The position numbers and the translations under genes were made by a program. From positions 20,752 through 84,751 of the forward strand of contig UCJH01000047.1 of NCBI GenBank assembly GCA_900472785.1: 64,000 nucleotides of DNA, in the 5' to 3' direction. The notes beneath the pieces are model-generated. The model was not told the DNA's origin and did not search any database. It saw only the letters and a list, made by a program, of their open reading frames with translations. The DNA comes from Hyphomicrobiales bacterium (lineage in GTDB: Bacteria; Pseudomonadota; Alphaproteobacteria; Rhizobiales; Rhizobiaceae). Position 1 is the first letter of the stretch. The number at the start of each line of letters is the position of its first letter. Below are positions 45,568-55,241 of this stretch, piece by piece.

Positions 45568-46596
45568 TCAGGCCGCGACGCCCTGAATGGCTGAAACCTG
45601 CCAGTCGCCGCCACGCTTGCGCAGGAAGGTCCAGAGTTCGACGGCTTCCGTCAGCTTGTCCGGATCGCCTTCGACGACGCGGCCGGTGGCGCGCTCGCGA
45701 ACGACGTCGATGCTTTCATAGCGCATGGCGACGGTCGCGTAGTCCGCACCATCCTCCTGCCAGGCCTCGGAAACATCGCCCTGCACGAGGCTCACGTCGC
45801 TAACCTCGTTCTTCAAGCCCCGGGTGGCATTGTCGCTCAGTTCTTCGGCAAGGTAGGACATCGCCTCCGGTGTCGTCAGCTTGCGCAGCGCCGCATAATC
45901 CTCGTTGGCATAGGCGGTCTGCACCTGTTTCAATATGGTCTCGAACGTATCGAGATCGCCTTGGCCGACACCGATTTCATCGGCAGGACGCGGCGTTTCC
46001 TGGCGCTGGCCACCGCCGATGCTCGGAATTTTAAACGCGGGCATTGCCGGGCCTCTGGTATCGGAGCCGCCAAATCCGGACGTGCCAAATCCGGAATTGC
46101 CGGGGGCGTATTCAGTGCCGGCACTGCCGCGCGGCGAATATCCGGCGGAAGCCGTCTGCCGGTTGCGGCCGAAGAAACGCATGGCGAGCGTCACCGCGCC
46201 GAGGATCAGCGCCATCTGCAAAAGCAGGCCGAGGAAGCCGATGCCGCCGCCGAACCCGTTGCCCATCAGCATGCCGATCAGGCCACCCAGCGCCAAGCCA
46301 CCCAGCAGCGATCCGCCGAAGCCGCCGAACAAGCCGCGGCCCTGCGTCGCCGGGCGGTTCTGGCCGAAGCCCTGCTGTTGCGCGGAGGATGGCGTGTTCT
46401 GTGGCTGCGTCATCGTCCGGTCGATCGGCGTAGCGGTATTCGGCGCGGTGCGGGTGACAGCCGGCGACTGGAAGGTGCGTGTGCCACGGCTGCCGAAACC
46501 GCTGCCGGCGCGGCGCGCCTCCGCCACGTCGACGACGGTCAGCATGACCGTCAAACCCACTGCCGCCAAGGCAACAAACCGTCCAAAACGCTGCAT
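45568..46596 (-). CDS. Tim44-like domain membrane protein
   Basis: A 342-residue protein. The N-terminal signal or anchor MQRFGRFVALAAVGLTVMLT is followed by a Ser/Gly/Gln-rich region, then glycine-rich helices (GLFGGFGGSLLGGLALGGLI and GFLGLLLQMALILGAVTLAM). A C-terminal Tim44/NTF2-like domain covers about residues 205-340 (FETILKQVQTAYANEDYAAL to LWTFLRKRGGDWQVSAIQG). Such bacterial proteins are distant relatives of the mitochondrial import factor; their role is unclear, probably at the inner-membrane periplasmic face. I set the start at 46596, the first residue of the signal sequence. Confidence 0.85.
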   Translation of the reverse strand: MQRFGRFVALAAVGLTVMLTVVDVAEARRAGSGFGSRGTRTFQSPAVTRTAPNTATPIDRTMTQPQNTPSSAQQQGFGQNRPATQGRGLFGGFGGSLLGGLALGGLIGMLMGNGFGGGIGFLGLLLQMALILGAVTLAMRFFGRNRQTASAGYSPRGSAGTEYAPGNSGFGTSGFGGSDTRGPAMPAFKIPSIGGGQRQETPRPADEIGVGQGDLDTFETILKQVQTAYANEDYAALRKLTTPEAMSYLAEELSDNATRGLKNEVSDVSLVQGDVSEAWQEDGADYATVAMRYESIDVVRERATGRVVEGDPDKLTEAVELWTFLRKRGGDWQVSAIQGVAA

Positions 46597-46762
46597 CGAA
46601 CCCGATCCTCTCAATCTTCTCCCGTGGATCCCTTCGGACCCTCCGTGCGGATATAGAGAGTCCATCAGGGTGTTTTAAGGGTAAGGCCGTGTTTTGCCGG
46701 GACTTAACGGTGAACTGGCAGCGAAAAACGGTCTGTTTTGAGCGCTTGGGATAAACAAGGCC

Positions 46763-47785
46763 CTAGTTCGTCAGGTCGTAGGGTATGCGGTAGCCATTGG
46801 CTTCCAGCCACTCGATTGCCAGTTTCGGCTCGTCCGTCTGAATGATGGTCGCGCCGCGATCGGCCCAGAAGCCGTAGACGTCGTCGGGTCGATGGCCGAA
46901 GACCGCCAGTTCGTCACCGCGGCCGCCGGCGAGCATCGCACCGGGCTTGTTGACGATCGGATAGGTGTTGACCCAGAGATGCCAATTGCCGGCAACCGCG
47001 GCTGCTCGCGCCTTGGCGCTGAACAGCGGTCCGCCACGGTCCGTGAGCGGTGCCCCGGTCTGGTGCCAGGCAACGAGTTCGGCGGCAAAGGCAGAGAATG
47101 CCCGCGTCGCCTGCGTCATGAAACGGGCGTCGTGCACGGCATCGTCGGCAAGGATCGGCATGAACGGCACATCCGCGCCGACCTGTTCGAGGATCGCCTT
47201 GGTATCGTCGATCCGCCGGGGGTTCCAGACGTTCTCCTTGATCAGAATGCCATCAGCCATGCCGAGCGCGCGCGCTTCGGCCGCGATTTCCGGCAGCGCC
47301 TGGGCGCCGAGCTTGTTGTCGATGTTGACGAGAATACGGCCCCTGGCGGCGGCCAGCGCCTGTTTCAGCGTCGGGATCGGCTCGTCGGTAACGATGCCGG
47401 TGCCCTCGACAATCAGCCGGCAGGCCTGCAACTCGGCCAGCCGGCGCTTGTCCACCTCGCCCTTGCAGGTGGTGGTGCGGTCGAGCCAGCTGTCGTGCAT
47501 GACGATCAGCCGGCCATCGGCCGTCTTGCGGATGTCCATCTCGACCATTTCGGCGCCGAGATCGATGGCATAGCGGATCGAGGCGAGCGAATTCTCCGCC
47601 ATCTGGATTCGTCCGTTCTCCTTCCAGCCTGCCCGGTGCGCCACGACCATGATGTGGCCGCGCCATTGATTGGCATCCTGCAGCCGGCCGAGAATCTGGC
47701 TGGTGCGCGTCGTCTCGGCGGCGATGCCGTTGACGGTAACGGCGGCGAGAACAAATGCTGCAAAGATCGGGGCTGCCCATCGCAT
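46763..47785 (-). CDS. Secreted glycerophosphodiester phosphodiesterase
   Basis: A 340-residue GDPD-family enzyme with signal peptide MRWAAPIFAAFVLAAVTVNG and cleavage near IAA-ET. The catalytic blocks are VVAHRAGWKENG, MAENSLASIRYAIDLGAEMV, MDIRKTADGRLIVMHDSWLD and ILVNIDNKLG. They supply the His pair and metal-binding acids. It would hydrolyse glycerophosphodiesters in the periplasm to glycerol-3-phosphate and alcohol. It has no clear operon partner. Confidence 0.9.
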   Translation of the reverse strand: MRWAAPIFAAFVLAAVTVNGIAAETTRTSQILGRLQDANQWRGHIMVVAHRAGWKENGRIQMAENSLASIRYAIDLGAEMVEMDIRKTADGRLIVMHDSWLDRTTTCKGEVDKRRLAELQACRLIVEGTGIVTDEPIPTLKQALAAARGRILVNIDNKLGAQALPEIAAEARALGMADGILIKENVWNPRRIDDTKAILEQVGADVPFMPILADDAVHDARFMTQATRAFSAFAAELVAWHQTGAPLTDRGGPLFSAKARAAAVAGNWHLWVNTYPIVNKPGAMLAGGRGDELAVFGHRPDDVYGFWADRGATIIQTDEPKLAIEWLEANGYRIPYDLTN

Positions 47786-47924
47786 GACAATGCTCCATGT
47801 CCGTGATCAGTCCGATGGCGATAGACTTTGGCGATGACAGAGCCGTGAAGCGGGGATGACAGGATGATGAATCCTGACCTGAGGATTTGCGGGTGATTTT
47901 TGGGTCTCGCCATCATGGCCAGAG

Positions 47925-47950
47925 AAAAAGCCCTCCCTGCAACAAGGGAG
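47925..47950 (-). terminator. Intrinsic terminator after mntH
   Basis: On the minus strand CTCCCT, a short loop and AGGGAG followed by GGCTTTTTC. It lies 34 bases beyond the mntH stop. Confidence 0.8.
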
Positions 47951-47984
47951 AGCAGGCTTCGGATTGCTGGAAAGCGCTGCCGGA

Positions 47985-49343
47985 TCAGCCGACGAATGTC
48001 TCGAACAGGAGCTTGAGGTTCAGCACGACGATGATCGAGGCGACGATCCAGGCCAGCACCGCGACCGTTCGGGGGATCACGAAAACGCCCATCTTGCGTT
48101 TGTCGGAGACGAAGCGGACCAGCGGAATGACCGCGAAGGGAAGCTGCATGGACAGGATGACCTGGCTGAAGACCAGCAACTGCGCGGTACCCTTCTCGCC
48201 ATAGAGTGCGGTCACGATGATGACCGGGATGATTGCCAGCGCACGGGTTATAAGACGTCGCGCCCAGTTGGGAATGCGCAGCCGCAGGAACCCTTCCATG
48301 ACGATCTGGCCGGCGAGCGTCGCCGTGACGGTCGAGTTGAGGCCGGAGGCAAGAAGGGCGACGGCAAACAACGTGGAGGCGATGCCAAGGCCGAGCAGCG
48401 GCGACAGAAGCTCGTAGGCCTGGCCGATTTCGGCAACGTCCGTACGGCCGCTGGCATGGAACACGGAGGCCGCGACGATCAGGATCGCGGCATTGATGAA
48501 CAGTGCGAGCATCAGGGCAATGGTGCTGTCGGCAGTCGCCCATTTGATCGCATCGCGCTTGCCCTCGTCCGTCCGCTTGAAGGCGCGGGTCTGGACGATG
48601 GAGGAGTGCAAGTAGAGATTGTGCGGCATGACGGTGGCGCCGATGATGCCGATGGCGATGTAGAGCATGGCCGGGTTGGTGACGACCTCGGTCGAGGGAA
48701 GGAAGCCACCGAGGACTTCGGCAACCGGCGGGGCCGCCGCGACGATCTGGACGATGAAGCAGAAGGCGATGACGATCAACAGCGCGATGATGAAGGCTTC
48801 GAGATAGCGGAAGCCCTTGTTCATCAGCAGCAGCACCAGGAAGGCATCGAGCGCGGTCAGAAGCGCGCCGCCGATCAGCGGGATGCCGAACAGAAGCTGC
48901 AGCGCGATGGCGGTGCCGATCACTTCGGCGAGATCGCAGGCGATGATCGCTGCTTCGCAGGCAATCCAGAGAAGGAAATTCACCGGCCGGGAATAGCTGT
49001 CGCGACAGGACTGCGCGAGATCGCGGCCTGTGGCAATGCCGAGACGGGCGGCCAGCGCCTGCAGGAGGATGGCCATCAGGTTGGAGAGCAGGATCACCGA
49101 CAGCAGCGTGTAGCCGAACTGCGAGCCGCCGGCGAGGTCCGTCGCCCAGTTGCCGGGGTCCATGTAGCCGACCGAAACCATGTAGCCGGGCCCCATGAAG
49201 GCCAGAAGCCTGCGCACCCACATCCCGTTCTGCGGCACTGGAATGGTCGCGTTGACCTCCGGCAGCGACGGCATGGCGTCTTCGTCGCGCGACGAGAATG
49301 TCCACATCGAACGGGGCAGGGCGGTGGCTTTTGGATCGGACAT
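47985..49343 (-). CDS. mntH: Nramp-family manganese transporter MntH
   Basis: A 452-residue transporter with about eleven membrane helices. The metal-binding helix 1 motif [20 protein letters not shown] contains the DPGN signature, and helix 6 has [17 protein letters not shown] with the MPH motif. These are the residues that coordinate Mn2+ in Nramp proteins. It imports manganese with protons. The divergent DtxR-type regulator and an inverted repeat between the genes point to control by manganese. Confidence 0.95.
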   Translation of the reverse strand: MSDPKATALPRSMWTFSSRDEDAMPSLPEVNATIPVPQNGMWVRRLLAFMGPGYMVSVGYMDPGNWATDLAGGSQFGYTLLSVILLSNLMAILLQALAARLGIATGRDLAQSCRDSYSRPVNFLLWIACEAAIIACDLAEVIGTAIALQLLFGIPLIGGALLTALDAFLVLLLMNKGFRYLEAFIIALLIVIAFCFIVQIVAAAPPVAEVLGGFLPSTEVVTNPAMLYIAIGIIGATVMPHNLYLHSSIVQTRAFKRTDEGKRDAIKWATADSTIALMLALFINAAILIVAASVFHASGRTDVAEIGQAYELLSPLLGLGIASTLFAVALLASGLNSTVTATLAGQIVMEGFLRLRIPNWARRLITRALAIIPVIIVTALYGEKGTAQLLVFSQVILSMQLPFAVIPLVRFVSDKRKMGVFVIPRTVAVLAWIVASIIVVLNLKLLFETFVG

Positions 49344-49407
49344 GAACGCGGGCTCCGCGAGGAAATATGTGGATTTGGAAGGACGCTAGGCCAAGGCGCA
49401 ACATTAT

Positions 49408-49424
49408 GCAATATGCTATATTGT
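49408..49424. promoter_or_regulatory. Operator-like inverted repeat between mntH and mntR
   Basis: GCAATAT-GCT-ATATTGT is a near-perfect 7-base inverted repeat in the 169-base gap between the divergent genes. A further ATATTGC half-site follows at 49430-49436. This is the expected place and shape for an MntR-type site. Confidence 0.65.
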
Positions 49425-49512
49425 ATTGATATTGCTTTTCTTTGGTTTCGGTGGCGACTGACATTGCCGACGAGGGCACAACAAGCCGCTGTGAATAATT
49501 ACAGCCTGTGCT

Positions 49513-50004
49513 ATGAATCTTCGCAATTCTGAGACTGAAAAAGGATATCGCCGTTTGCCGCGTCGCGCCGTTCCCCGCAAAGATCCGTTGCCGGACGCGG
49601 ATATCCATTCCGAGGGCTTCCGGCAGATGCGGCAAGCGCGGCGCGGTGCGCTGATCGAGGATTATGTCGAGCTGATCGCCGACCTGATCGAGGACGGCAA
49701 CGAGGCGCGCCAGGTCGATATTGCCGCTCGCCTCGGTGTCGCACAGCCGACCGTCGCCAAGATGCTGGCCCGGCTTGCGGCCGAGGGGCTCGTCTCGCGC
49801 AAACCCTATCGCGGCGTCTTCCTGACCGCGGCCGGCGAGGCCGTGGCGCTCGAAAGCCGTGCCAGGCACCAGACCGTGGAAGCGTTTTTGCGCTGCCTCG
49901 GCGTCAGCCCGGAAACGGCGCGGATCGATGCTGAGGGCATCGAGCATCATGTCAGCGCCGAAACGCTCGACGCTTTCCGGACATTCATCGCCAGGCCGCG
50001 CTAA
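49513..50004 (+). CDS. mntR: Manganese-responsive DtxR/MntR-family regulator
   Basis: A 163-residue iron/manganese-dependent repressor. After a polar N-terminal extension of about 40 residues comes the winged HTH ([20 protein letters not shown], then [20 protein letters not shown]). The metal-binding dimerisation part follows, with [20 protein letters not shown] and HHVSAET. It lacks the SH3-like third domain, as MntR does. Divergent mntH is the likely target; a repressor role when manganese is bound is known for the family. Confidence 0.9.
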   Translation: MNLRNSETEKGYRRLPRRAVPRKDPLPDADIHSEGFRQMRQARRGALIEDYVELIADLIEDGNEARQVDIAARLGVAQPTVAKMLARLAAEGLVSRKPYRGVFLTAAGEAVALESRARHQTVEAFLRCLGVSPETARIDAEGIEHHVSAETLDAFRTFIARPR

Positions 50005-50068
50005 GCATCTTTCCCAAAATTCCTTCCAGCAGAATGGGTCGCATTGAGGAACGGTGCTGTAGTGGTGA

Positions 50069-50947
50069 TCAGCCGGCGCGAAGCCGATTGGAAAAGCGCT
50101 CGCCGGCAATGATGATCATGCCGGCGGAAATGATCAGCGCCGCCCCGGCAAACACCTGCGCACCCGGGATATCGCCCCAGATGGCGAAGCCGAGCATGAA
50201 GGCCCAGACCAGCGAGGAATATTCGAACGGCGCCAGAACCGAGACCGGCGCGCGCCGCATGCCTTCGAAGAGCGCATATTGGGCAATCCCGGCAATCAGC
50301 CCTGTTCCTGCCATCAGGCCGAGATCGGCAAGCCGCGGCGGCACCCAGTAGATCGCCATCGGCACGCAGGTGAACAGGATGAAGAAGCCGCTGGACAGCG
50401 TCATCTGCACCAGCGTCACCTCTTTCAGCGCGGTCTTGCGCAAAAGCACGGTGCCGATCGCCCAGAACACAGCCGCCTGAAGTGCGAGCAGCACCGGCGT
50501 GTTGATCGTCATGCCGGCTCCGAGAGGGTCGCAGGCGACCATGACGCCGACGAAACCGACCAGCACGGCCAGCCAGCGCAGCGGCGGAACATGCTCCTTG
50601 AGGACGGGGACGGCGAGGATGGTGATGAGGATCGGCGAGGCATAGTAGAGCGTCGTCAGTTCGGCGAGCCCGAGATCCCGCGCGGCCGTATAATAGGACA
50701 GCCAGGCGGCCAGCAGCAGCAGGTTGCGGATGAACATCGGCTTCAGCACCGGCGAGGCGATGGCTTTGCGGACAACCGCACCATGACCGACAGCAACGCA
50801 CAGCAGGAAGATCGTGACGCTGCGCACGAACAGGATCTGGAAGACCGGCAGCCCGACCACCAGCCATTTGACCGAGGCATCCTGCAGCGAAAACAGGAAA
50901 TAGGAAAAGATCGTCAAGAGGATGCCGGAGAGGACGGGGGTGTTCAC
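50069..50947 (-). CDS. EamA/DMT-family transporter
   Basis: A 292-residue inner-membrane protein with ten predicted helices arranged as two EamA repeats. Repeat 1 begins LLTIFSYFLFSLQDASVKWL and repeat 2 begins LLALQAAVFWAIGTVLL; SVLAPFEYSSLVWAFMLGF is the conserved end segment. The substrate is unknown; such proteins export amino acids or other metabolites. A second DMT protein of similar type is encoded at 53964, so the two may be paralogues. Confidence 0.88.
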   Translation of the reverse strand: MNTPVLSGILLTIFSYFLFSLQDASVKWLVVGLPVFQILFVRSVTIFLLCVAVGHGAVVRKAIASPVLKPMFIRNLLLLAAWLSYYTAARDLGLAELTTLYYASPILITILAVPVLKEHVPPLRWLAVLVGFVGVMVACDPLGAGMTINTPVLLALQAAVFWAIGTVLLRKTALKEVTLVQMTLSSGFFILFTCVPMAIYWVPPRLADLGLMAGTGLIAGIAQYALFEGMRRAPVSVLAPFEYSSLVWAFMLGFAIWGDIPGAQVFAGAALIISAGMIIIAGERFSNRLRAG

Positions 50948-51087
50948 GGAAGGCTCCAGGGCGCGCTGTCCGATGATGCGGGCAGGTCCTCTGATAGCGC
51001 GCCGCGCGTTCGCGCGAAAGGGGATGGCCGTCGCACCGGTGTGGCGAAAAATGAGGGGCCGGCACGCGCCGGTTCGATTGCCACCGA

Positions 51088-52239
51088 CTAAAGGCCGAGC
51101 GCCGAGAGCATGATGAAGGTGGCGAACAGCACGAAATGCGTCATACCCTCGATGGCATTGGTCTCGCCGTCATTGAGGTTGATCGCAGCGACGATCAGCG
51201 TGATCGCCATCATGACTGTCTGCACCGGTGTCATCGCCATGACGAAGGGCTGGCCTGTATAGAGCGCGATCGCCTCCATCACCGGCACGGTGAGGATGAC
51301 CGTCGACAGCGATGCCCCAAGCGCGATGTTGACCACCGCCTGCATGCGGTTGGCAAGGGCCGCCCTCAGCGCCGTCATGATTTCCGGCGAGGCGGAGATG
51401 GTCGCGACCACGATCGCCGCCACTATGGGCGGCGCGCCCGTTCCCTTCAGCCCGGCGGTCAGAAGCACCGACATGATTTCCGCCAGCGCGCCGATGATGA
51501 CGACGCCGACGACGAGGATGAGGATGGAGCCGAGAACGGGTTCGTCCCTCGCCGGCGCCTCATCGGTCTTCGGCCGGGTCTTCGGATAGCTGTAGCTGAA
51601 GAAATAGCTGTGGGCGCCCACCTGCATGCGCAGGAAGACCGCATAGAGCGTCACCATGGCAATGATGGTGAAGCCGGAATAGAAATGCCATTTGGCCTGC
51701 GGGATGAATTCCGGCACGACCATGGAAATGCCCATCGCCGTCAGGATCATGACGCTGTAGGTTCGGCTCGAATCGTCGTTGTAGGGCTGCTCGCCATGCT
51801 TGATGCCGCCGAGCAGGGCCGCGAGCCCGAGAATGCCGTTGATGTCCAGCATCACCGCCGAATAGATCGTGTCGCGCACCAGCGTCGGCGATGCCTCCTT
51901 GCTCATCAGGATGGCGAGGATGATCACCTCGACGAGCACGGCCGACAGGGTCAGGATCATCGTGCCGTAGGGATCGCCGACCTTGGCTGCCAGCACCTCT
52001 GCGTGGTGGGCGACACGCATCGAGGCCAGAACGATGGCGCCCACCAGGACGGCCGCACCGCCAAGCGCCAGAAGGCGCCCGCCGCCAAGCAGGCTGTGCT
52101 CGCCGAGAAAGCCGAGAACACCGGCCAGAAGCGCTGCCAGCAGCAGAAATTCGGATTTGAGGATGGAGTACAAGGAAGCGCCCCGCAGCCGGCCTGTTCC
52201 GGTCGAGGATAAGAATAGGTCGGCAGGGCGGCTTTTCAA
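51088..52239 (-). CDS. chaA: Ca2+/H+ antiporter, ChaA type
   Basis: A 383-residue CaCA-superfamily exchanger with about eleven helices. The two inverted alpha repeats are visible as GTMILTLSAVLVEVIILAIL with LMSKE following, and APPIVAAIVVATISASPEIM with its conserved glutamate. Between them lies a hydrophilic loop (KTRPKTDEAPARDE). It exports Ca2+, or Na+/K+, in exchange for protons. It is divergent from the S24 repressor, with 132 bases between. Confidence 0.9.
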   Translation of the reverse strand: MKSRPADLFLSSTGTGRLRGASLYSILKSEFLLLAALLAGVLGFLGEHSLLGGGRLLALGGAAVLVGAIVLASMRVAHHAEVLAAKVGDPYGTMILTLSAVLVEVIILAILMSKEASPTLVRDTIYSAVMLDINGILGLAALLGGIKHGEQPYNDDSSRTYSVMILTAMGISMVVPEFIPQAKWHFYSGFTIIAMVTLYAVFLRMQVGAHSYFFSYSYPKTRPKTDEAPARDEPVLGSILILVVGVVIIGALAEIMSVLLTAGLKGTGAPPIVAAIVVATISASPEIMTALRAALANRMQAVVNIALGASLSTVILTVPVMEAIALYTGQPFVMAMTPVQTVMMAITLIVAAINLNDGETNAIEGMTHFVLFATFIMLSALGL

Positions 52240-52371
52240 TTGCGGATGGTTGTCAGTTCTTTGCTTAAATGTGAGGATTATTTTCCTCTCCGCCTTTACT
52301 CCGGCCGGTCCTTTCGGTAGTCTCGGCTCCGATTTAAGCGGCGCTCGTCTGGCGCTTCGTCCGCCTGCAGG

Positions 52372-53052
52372 ATGGCAACAATGTTTTCACATGACAGCAT
52401 TTGGGGAGCCATCGACGCGCTCGCCGAGCGTCATCAATTGTCTCCGTCCGGCCTTGCCCGAAGGGCCGGCCTCGATCCGACGTCGTTCAACAAGTCGAAA
52501 CGCCACTCGGTCGACGGGCGCGAACGCTGGCCCTCGACCGAATCCATCGCCAAGGTGCTGGATGCGACGGGCTCGACGATCATCCAGTTCATGGATTTCC
52601 TGCATCCCGACAGTCGCGATCGCGACGGGCAGTTTCCGGACGGCGCCTTTCCGCCGCAAGCCGGCTCCATCCCGCTGCTCGGCTTTGCCCAGGCGGGTGC
52701 CGGCGGCTTTTTCGACGATGGCGGCTTTCCGGCCGGCCAGGGCTGGGACGTGGTCGATTTTCCCGCGGCCCCCGGCACCAAGGCCGGCGTTTATGCGCTG
52801 GAAATCCAGGGCGACAGCATGCTGCCGCTTTATCGCGACGGAGACGTGCTGATCGTCGAGCCCGGCGCGCAGATCCGCCGCGGCGACCGCGTCGTCGTCA
52901 AGACCAAGGAGGGCGAGGTGATGGCCAAGGTGCTGGTGCGCCAGACCGTGCGCAGCATCGAACTTCTCTCGCTCAATCCAGACCATGCCAACCGGACCTT
53001 CGATGTCGGCGACGTCGAGTGGATCGCCCGGATCATCTGGGCAAGCCAGTAA
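52372..53052 (+). CDS. HTH repressor with S24 (LexA/CI-like) peptidase domain
   Basis: A 226-residue protein. An N-terminal XRE-type HTH (LAERHQLSPSGLARRAGLDP) is joined to an S24 domain with the nucleophile serine in IQGDSMLPLYRDGDVL and the lysine base in GEVMAKVLV. Such proteins are phage-repressor-like; many rhizobia keep one in the core genome without a prophage. No phage genes are nearby here. If self-cleavage works it would respond to DNA damage; otherwise it is a stress or cell-envelope regulator. Target genes are unknown, but divergent chaA is a candidate. Confidence 0.85.
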   Translation: MATMFSHDSIWGAIDALAERHQLSPSGLARRAGLDPTSFNKSKRHSVDGRERWPSTESIAKVLDATGSTIIQFMDFLHPDSRDRDGQFPDGAFPPQAGSIPLLGFAQAGAGGFFDDGGFPAGQGWDVVDFPAAPGTKAGVYALEIQGDSMLPLYRDGDVLIVEPGAQIRRGDRVVVKTKEGEVMAKVLVRQTVRSIELLSLNPDHANRTFDVGDVEWIARIIWASQ

Positions 53053-53100
53053 GAGAGCCGGCGGCATGAGCGACGCACCAGCCATAGGATATGTTTCCTG

Positions 53101-53877
53101 ATGAAGCGGCATTTGCTGACGCTTGCCGGCGGCTGTGTCGGCATCGCGCTGACGGTCGCACTTCTGTCCGCCGGTTCCGCGACGATCAAGGGACGCGACA
53201 GTGCGGCGACGCCGGATTTCGTGCTGGAAACGCCTGATATGACCGAGCTTGGCGCTGACGCAGACCTGCCCGCGGACGAGACGGTCGATACCCTTGGCGA
53301 GGAAATGCCGGCGGTGCGCAGCATCGAGCCGCAGCAGTTCGGGCTTCCCGACGAGGTGACGACTGCGCCGCTGGAGCGGATCGAGCCGCGCATGCCGCTA
53401 TCGCAGCCCGTGGTCAAAGAGGTGAAGCCCGTGACGACGGTGCTGCGCCATCCGGTTGCCGTTTCGGCGGGGCTGATCCGCTTCGGCGACAGCCTGCTGC
53501 AGCTGGAGGGGCTGGAACCCCAGGATGCCGCACGCATGTGCGATAGCGGTGGAAAGCCGTGGCCCTGCGGCATGGTGGCGCGAACGGCTTTCCGCAATTT
53601 CCTGCGGGCGCGGGCACTCGTCTGCACCGTTCCGGATGGCGGCTGGACGGGCACGGTGACCAGCGCCTGCACCGTCGGCGGCGACGATCCGGCCGTCTGG
53701 CTTGCCGAAAACGGCTGGGCGACGGTGCCGGACGGATCGCCGCTTTCGGAAAAAGTCCAGGCGGCCGCAAAGGCGGGCCTCGGGTTTTCCGGGCCTGATC
53801 CGCGAAGCACGGCACCGGCTGTGCGTCAAGAGGATTTTATCGACGGCATGTCCGAAAGCGATGTGCCGGATTTGTAG
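53101..53877 (+). CDS. Secreted or anchored thermonuclease-like protein
   Basis: A 258-residue protein. An N-terminal signal or anchor (LLTLAGGCVGIALTVALLSA) is followed by an acidic linker to about residue 115. The final 140 residues resemble a staphylococcal-nuclease-like fold as found in many alphaproteobacteria: LIRFGDSLLQLEGLEPQDAA, CDSGGKPWPCGMVARTAF and VWLAENGWATVP. Four cysteines could form disulfides. The key arginines of active nucleases are not clearly kept, so enzyme activity is doubtful. Confidence 0.7.
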   Translation: MKRHLLTLAGGCVGIALTVALLSAGSATIKGRDSAATPDFVLETPDMTELGADADLPADETVDTLGEEMPAVRSIEPQQFGLPDEVTTAPLERIEPRMPLSQPVVKEVKPVTTVLRHPVAVSAGLIRFGDSLLQLEGLEPQDAARMCDSGGKPWPCGMVARTAFRNFLRARALVCTVPDGGWTGTVTSACTVGGDDPAVWLAENGWATVPDGSPLSEKVQAAAKAGLGFSGPDPRSTAPAVRQEDFIDGMSESDVPDL

Positions 53878-53963
53878 GTGGGAAAGCGCCAGCCATGTCG
53901 CGAAACGAAGCGTGCCGGGCTTGAAAGCCGGGCAGGATCGGCGCTTCGAACGGGGAGGCCAGC

Positions 53964-54908
53964 TTGCAGAATCGCGCCGCATTGGGGATCGCCTATCTCT
54001 GCCTCGGCATCCTGATCTTTTCGCTGCAGGATGCCATCATCAAGGCAGTGTCGGGCAGCTATCCGCTAACCCAGGTGGTGGCGACCCGCGGCGTCGTCGC
54101 CATCCCGATCCTGTTGGGGCTGGTGCATTTTGAATCCGGCCTTTCCTCGATCTTTTCCCGCGATGTCTGGCCGCTGGCGGGCCGGGCCTTCCTGTTGCTG
54201 GTCGCCTATACCAGCTACTACATGGCGTTTCCGGCGCTGCCGCTGGCAGACGCCGTGGCGCTCTATTTTACCGTGCCGCTGTTCATGCTGGCGCTCGCCG
54301 CCCCGGTGCTCGGCGAGTCGATCGGCTGGCGGCGGATCATCGCGGTCAGCATCGGCTTCGTCGGCGTCATGGTGATGCTGCGGCCGGGCGCCGGCCTGTT
54401 CGAGCCGGCGGCGCTCCTCTCGCTGTTTTCGGCGGCGACCTATGCGCTTGCCATGCTGATGGCGCGCAGGATGGGCAATGATGTCTCGGCCTCCGTCATG
54501 TCCTTCTACCAGAACGGCGTCTACCTGATCGGCGCGCTGCTGATCGCCGGCTTCTTCCACGCGACCGGCATTCACCAGGCGAGCCACAAGTCGATCGAAT
54601 TCCTGATCCGCCCTTGGGTCTGGCCGACGCCGCGCGACTTCATGCTGATCGCCTCCTGCGGCGTCATTGCCGCCATCGCCATGACGCTGCTCACCAACGC
54701 TTACCGCATCGCCAAGGCCAGCGTCGTCGCCTCCTTCGAATATACCGGCATGCTCTGGGCGCCGCTCTGGGGCTTCCTTTTCTTCGGCGAAATCCCGCAC
54801 CTGACGACGGTCGTCGGCGCCGGGCTGATCATCGCATCGGGCCTGTTCGCGCTGTCGTCGCCGGCAGCGCGGGAGGATGAGGGGGCGGGTACGGAGGCGG
54901 ACAGGTAA
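53964..54908 (+). CDS. EamA/DMT-family transporter
   Basis: A 314-residue protein with ten helices in two EamA repeats, starting LGIAYLCLGILIFSLQDAII and, in repeat 2, AALLSLFSAATYALAMLMAR. It starts at a TTG with GGGGAGG about seven bases upstream. Substrate unknown. The pattern LIFSLQDAIIKAVSG matches LFSLQDASVKWLVVG of the transporter at 50069, so both belong to the same subfamily. Confidence 0.87.
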   Translation: MQNRAALGIAYLCLGILIFSLQDAIIKAVSGSYPLTQVVATRGVVAIPILLGLVHFESGLSSIFSRDVWPLAGRAFLLLVAYTSYYMAFPALPLADAVALYFTVPLFMLALAAPVLGESIGWRRIIAVSIGFVGVMVMLRPGAGLFEPAALLSLFSAATYALAMLMARRMGNDVSASVMSFYQNGVYLIGALLIAGFFHATGIHQASHKSIEFLIRPWVWPTPRDFMLIASCGVIAAIAMTLLTNAYRIAKASVVASFEYTGMLWAPLWGFLFFGEIPHLTTVVGAGLIIASGLFALSSPAAREDEGAGTEADR

Positions 54909-55241
54909 GCGATCGCGCATTTGACTGGGGCCTGCTGTCAACGTCGTGCCGTTGGTCCGGCCACCACTTCAGGCTGAATGTCCAGCCGAAGCAGGCGATG
55001 GAGAGCCTTCATGGAGAAAACATTCCCGTGCGCCGTTTGCCCGTAAAAAATTTATAAAATTATATTCTATTTCAATGGCTTTGGCAGTTTACGCCGTGCT
55101 TTTTGATGCGTCTGCAATTCAATGAATAACTACCATAAGTTATATGATAATTTGAGCATTAACTCAGAAATGGTACTATGCACGCATAAGGCGCAGGCCT
55201 AAAAATAACACGTTGGTTGTTTTCATCTTGGGAGGATGCAA
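54909..55241. other. A/T-rich intergenic region before the Vps62-domain gene
   Basis: The first 120 bases are G/C-rich and contain a 24-codon minus-strand open frame (54927-55011) with no known match. From about 55040 the sequence becomes strongly A/T-rich, with runs such as AAAAAATTTATAAAATTATA. No gene, hairpin terminator or tRNA is seen. The sharp change suggests a foreign insertion border. Confidence 0.5.

Noticed and set aside
47506..50109. An 867-residue minus-strand open frame across the phosphodiesterase, mntH and mntR
   Set aside because: It overlaps three well-supported genes in other frames and reads as low-complexity Arg/Ser/Pro-rich sequence.
52372..53877. Possible prophage, suggested by the CI/LexA-like repressor and the nuclease-like gene
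   Set aside because: No integrase, structural or lysis genes and no attachment repeat are nearby; the neighbours are ordinary transporters.
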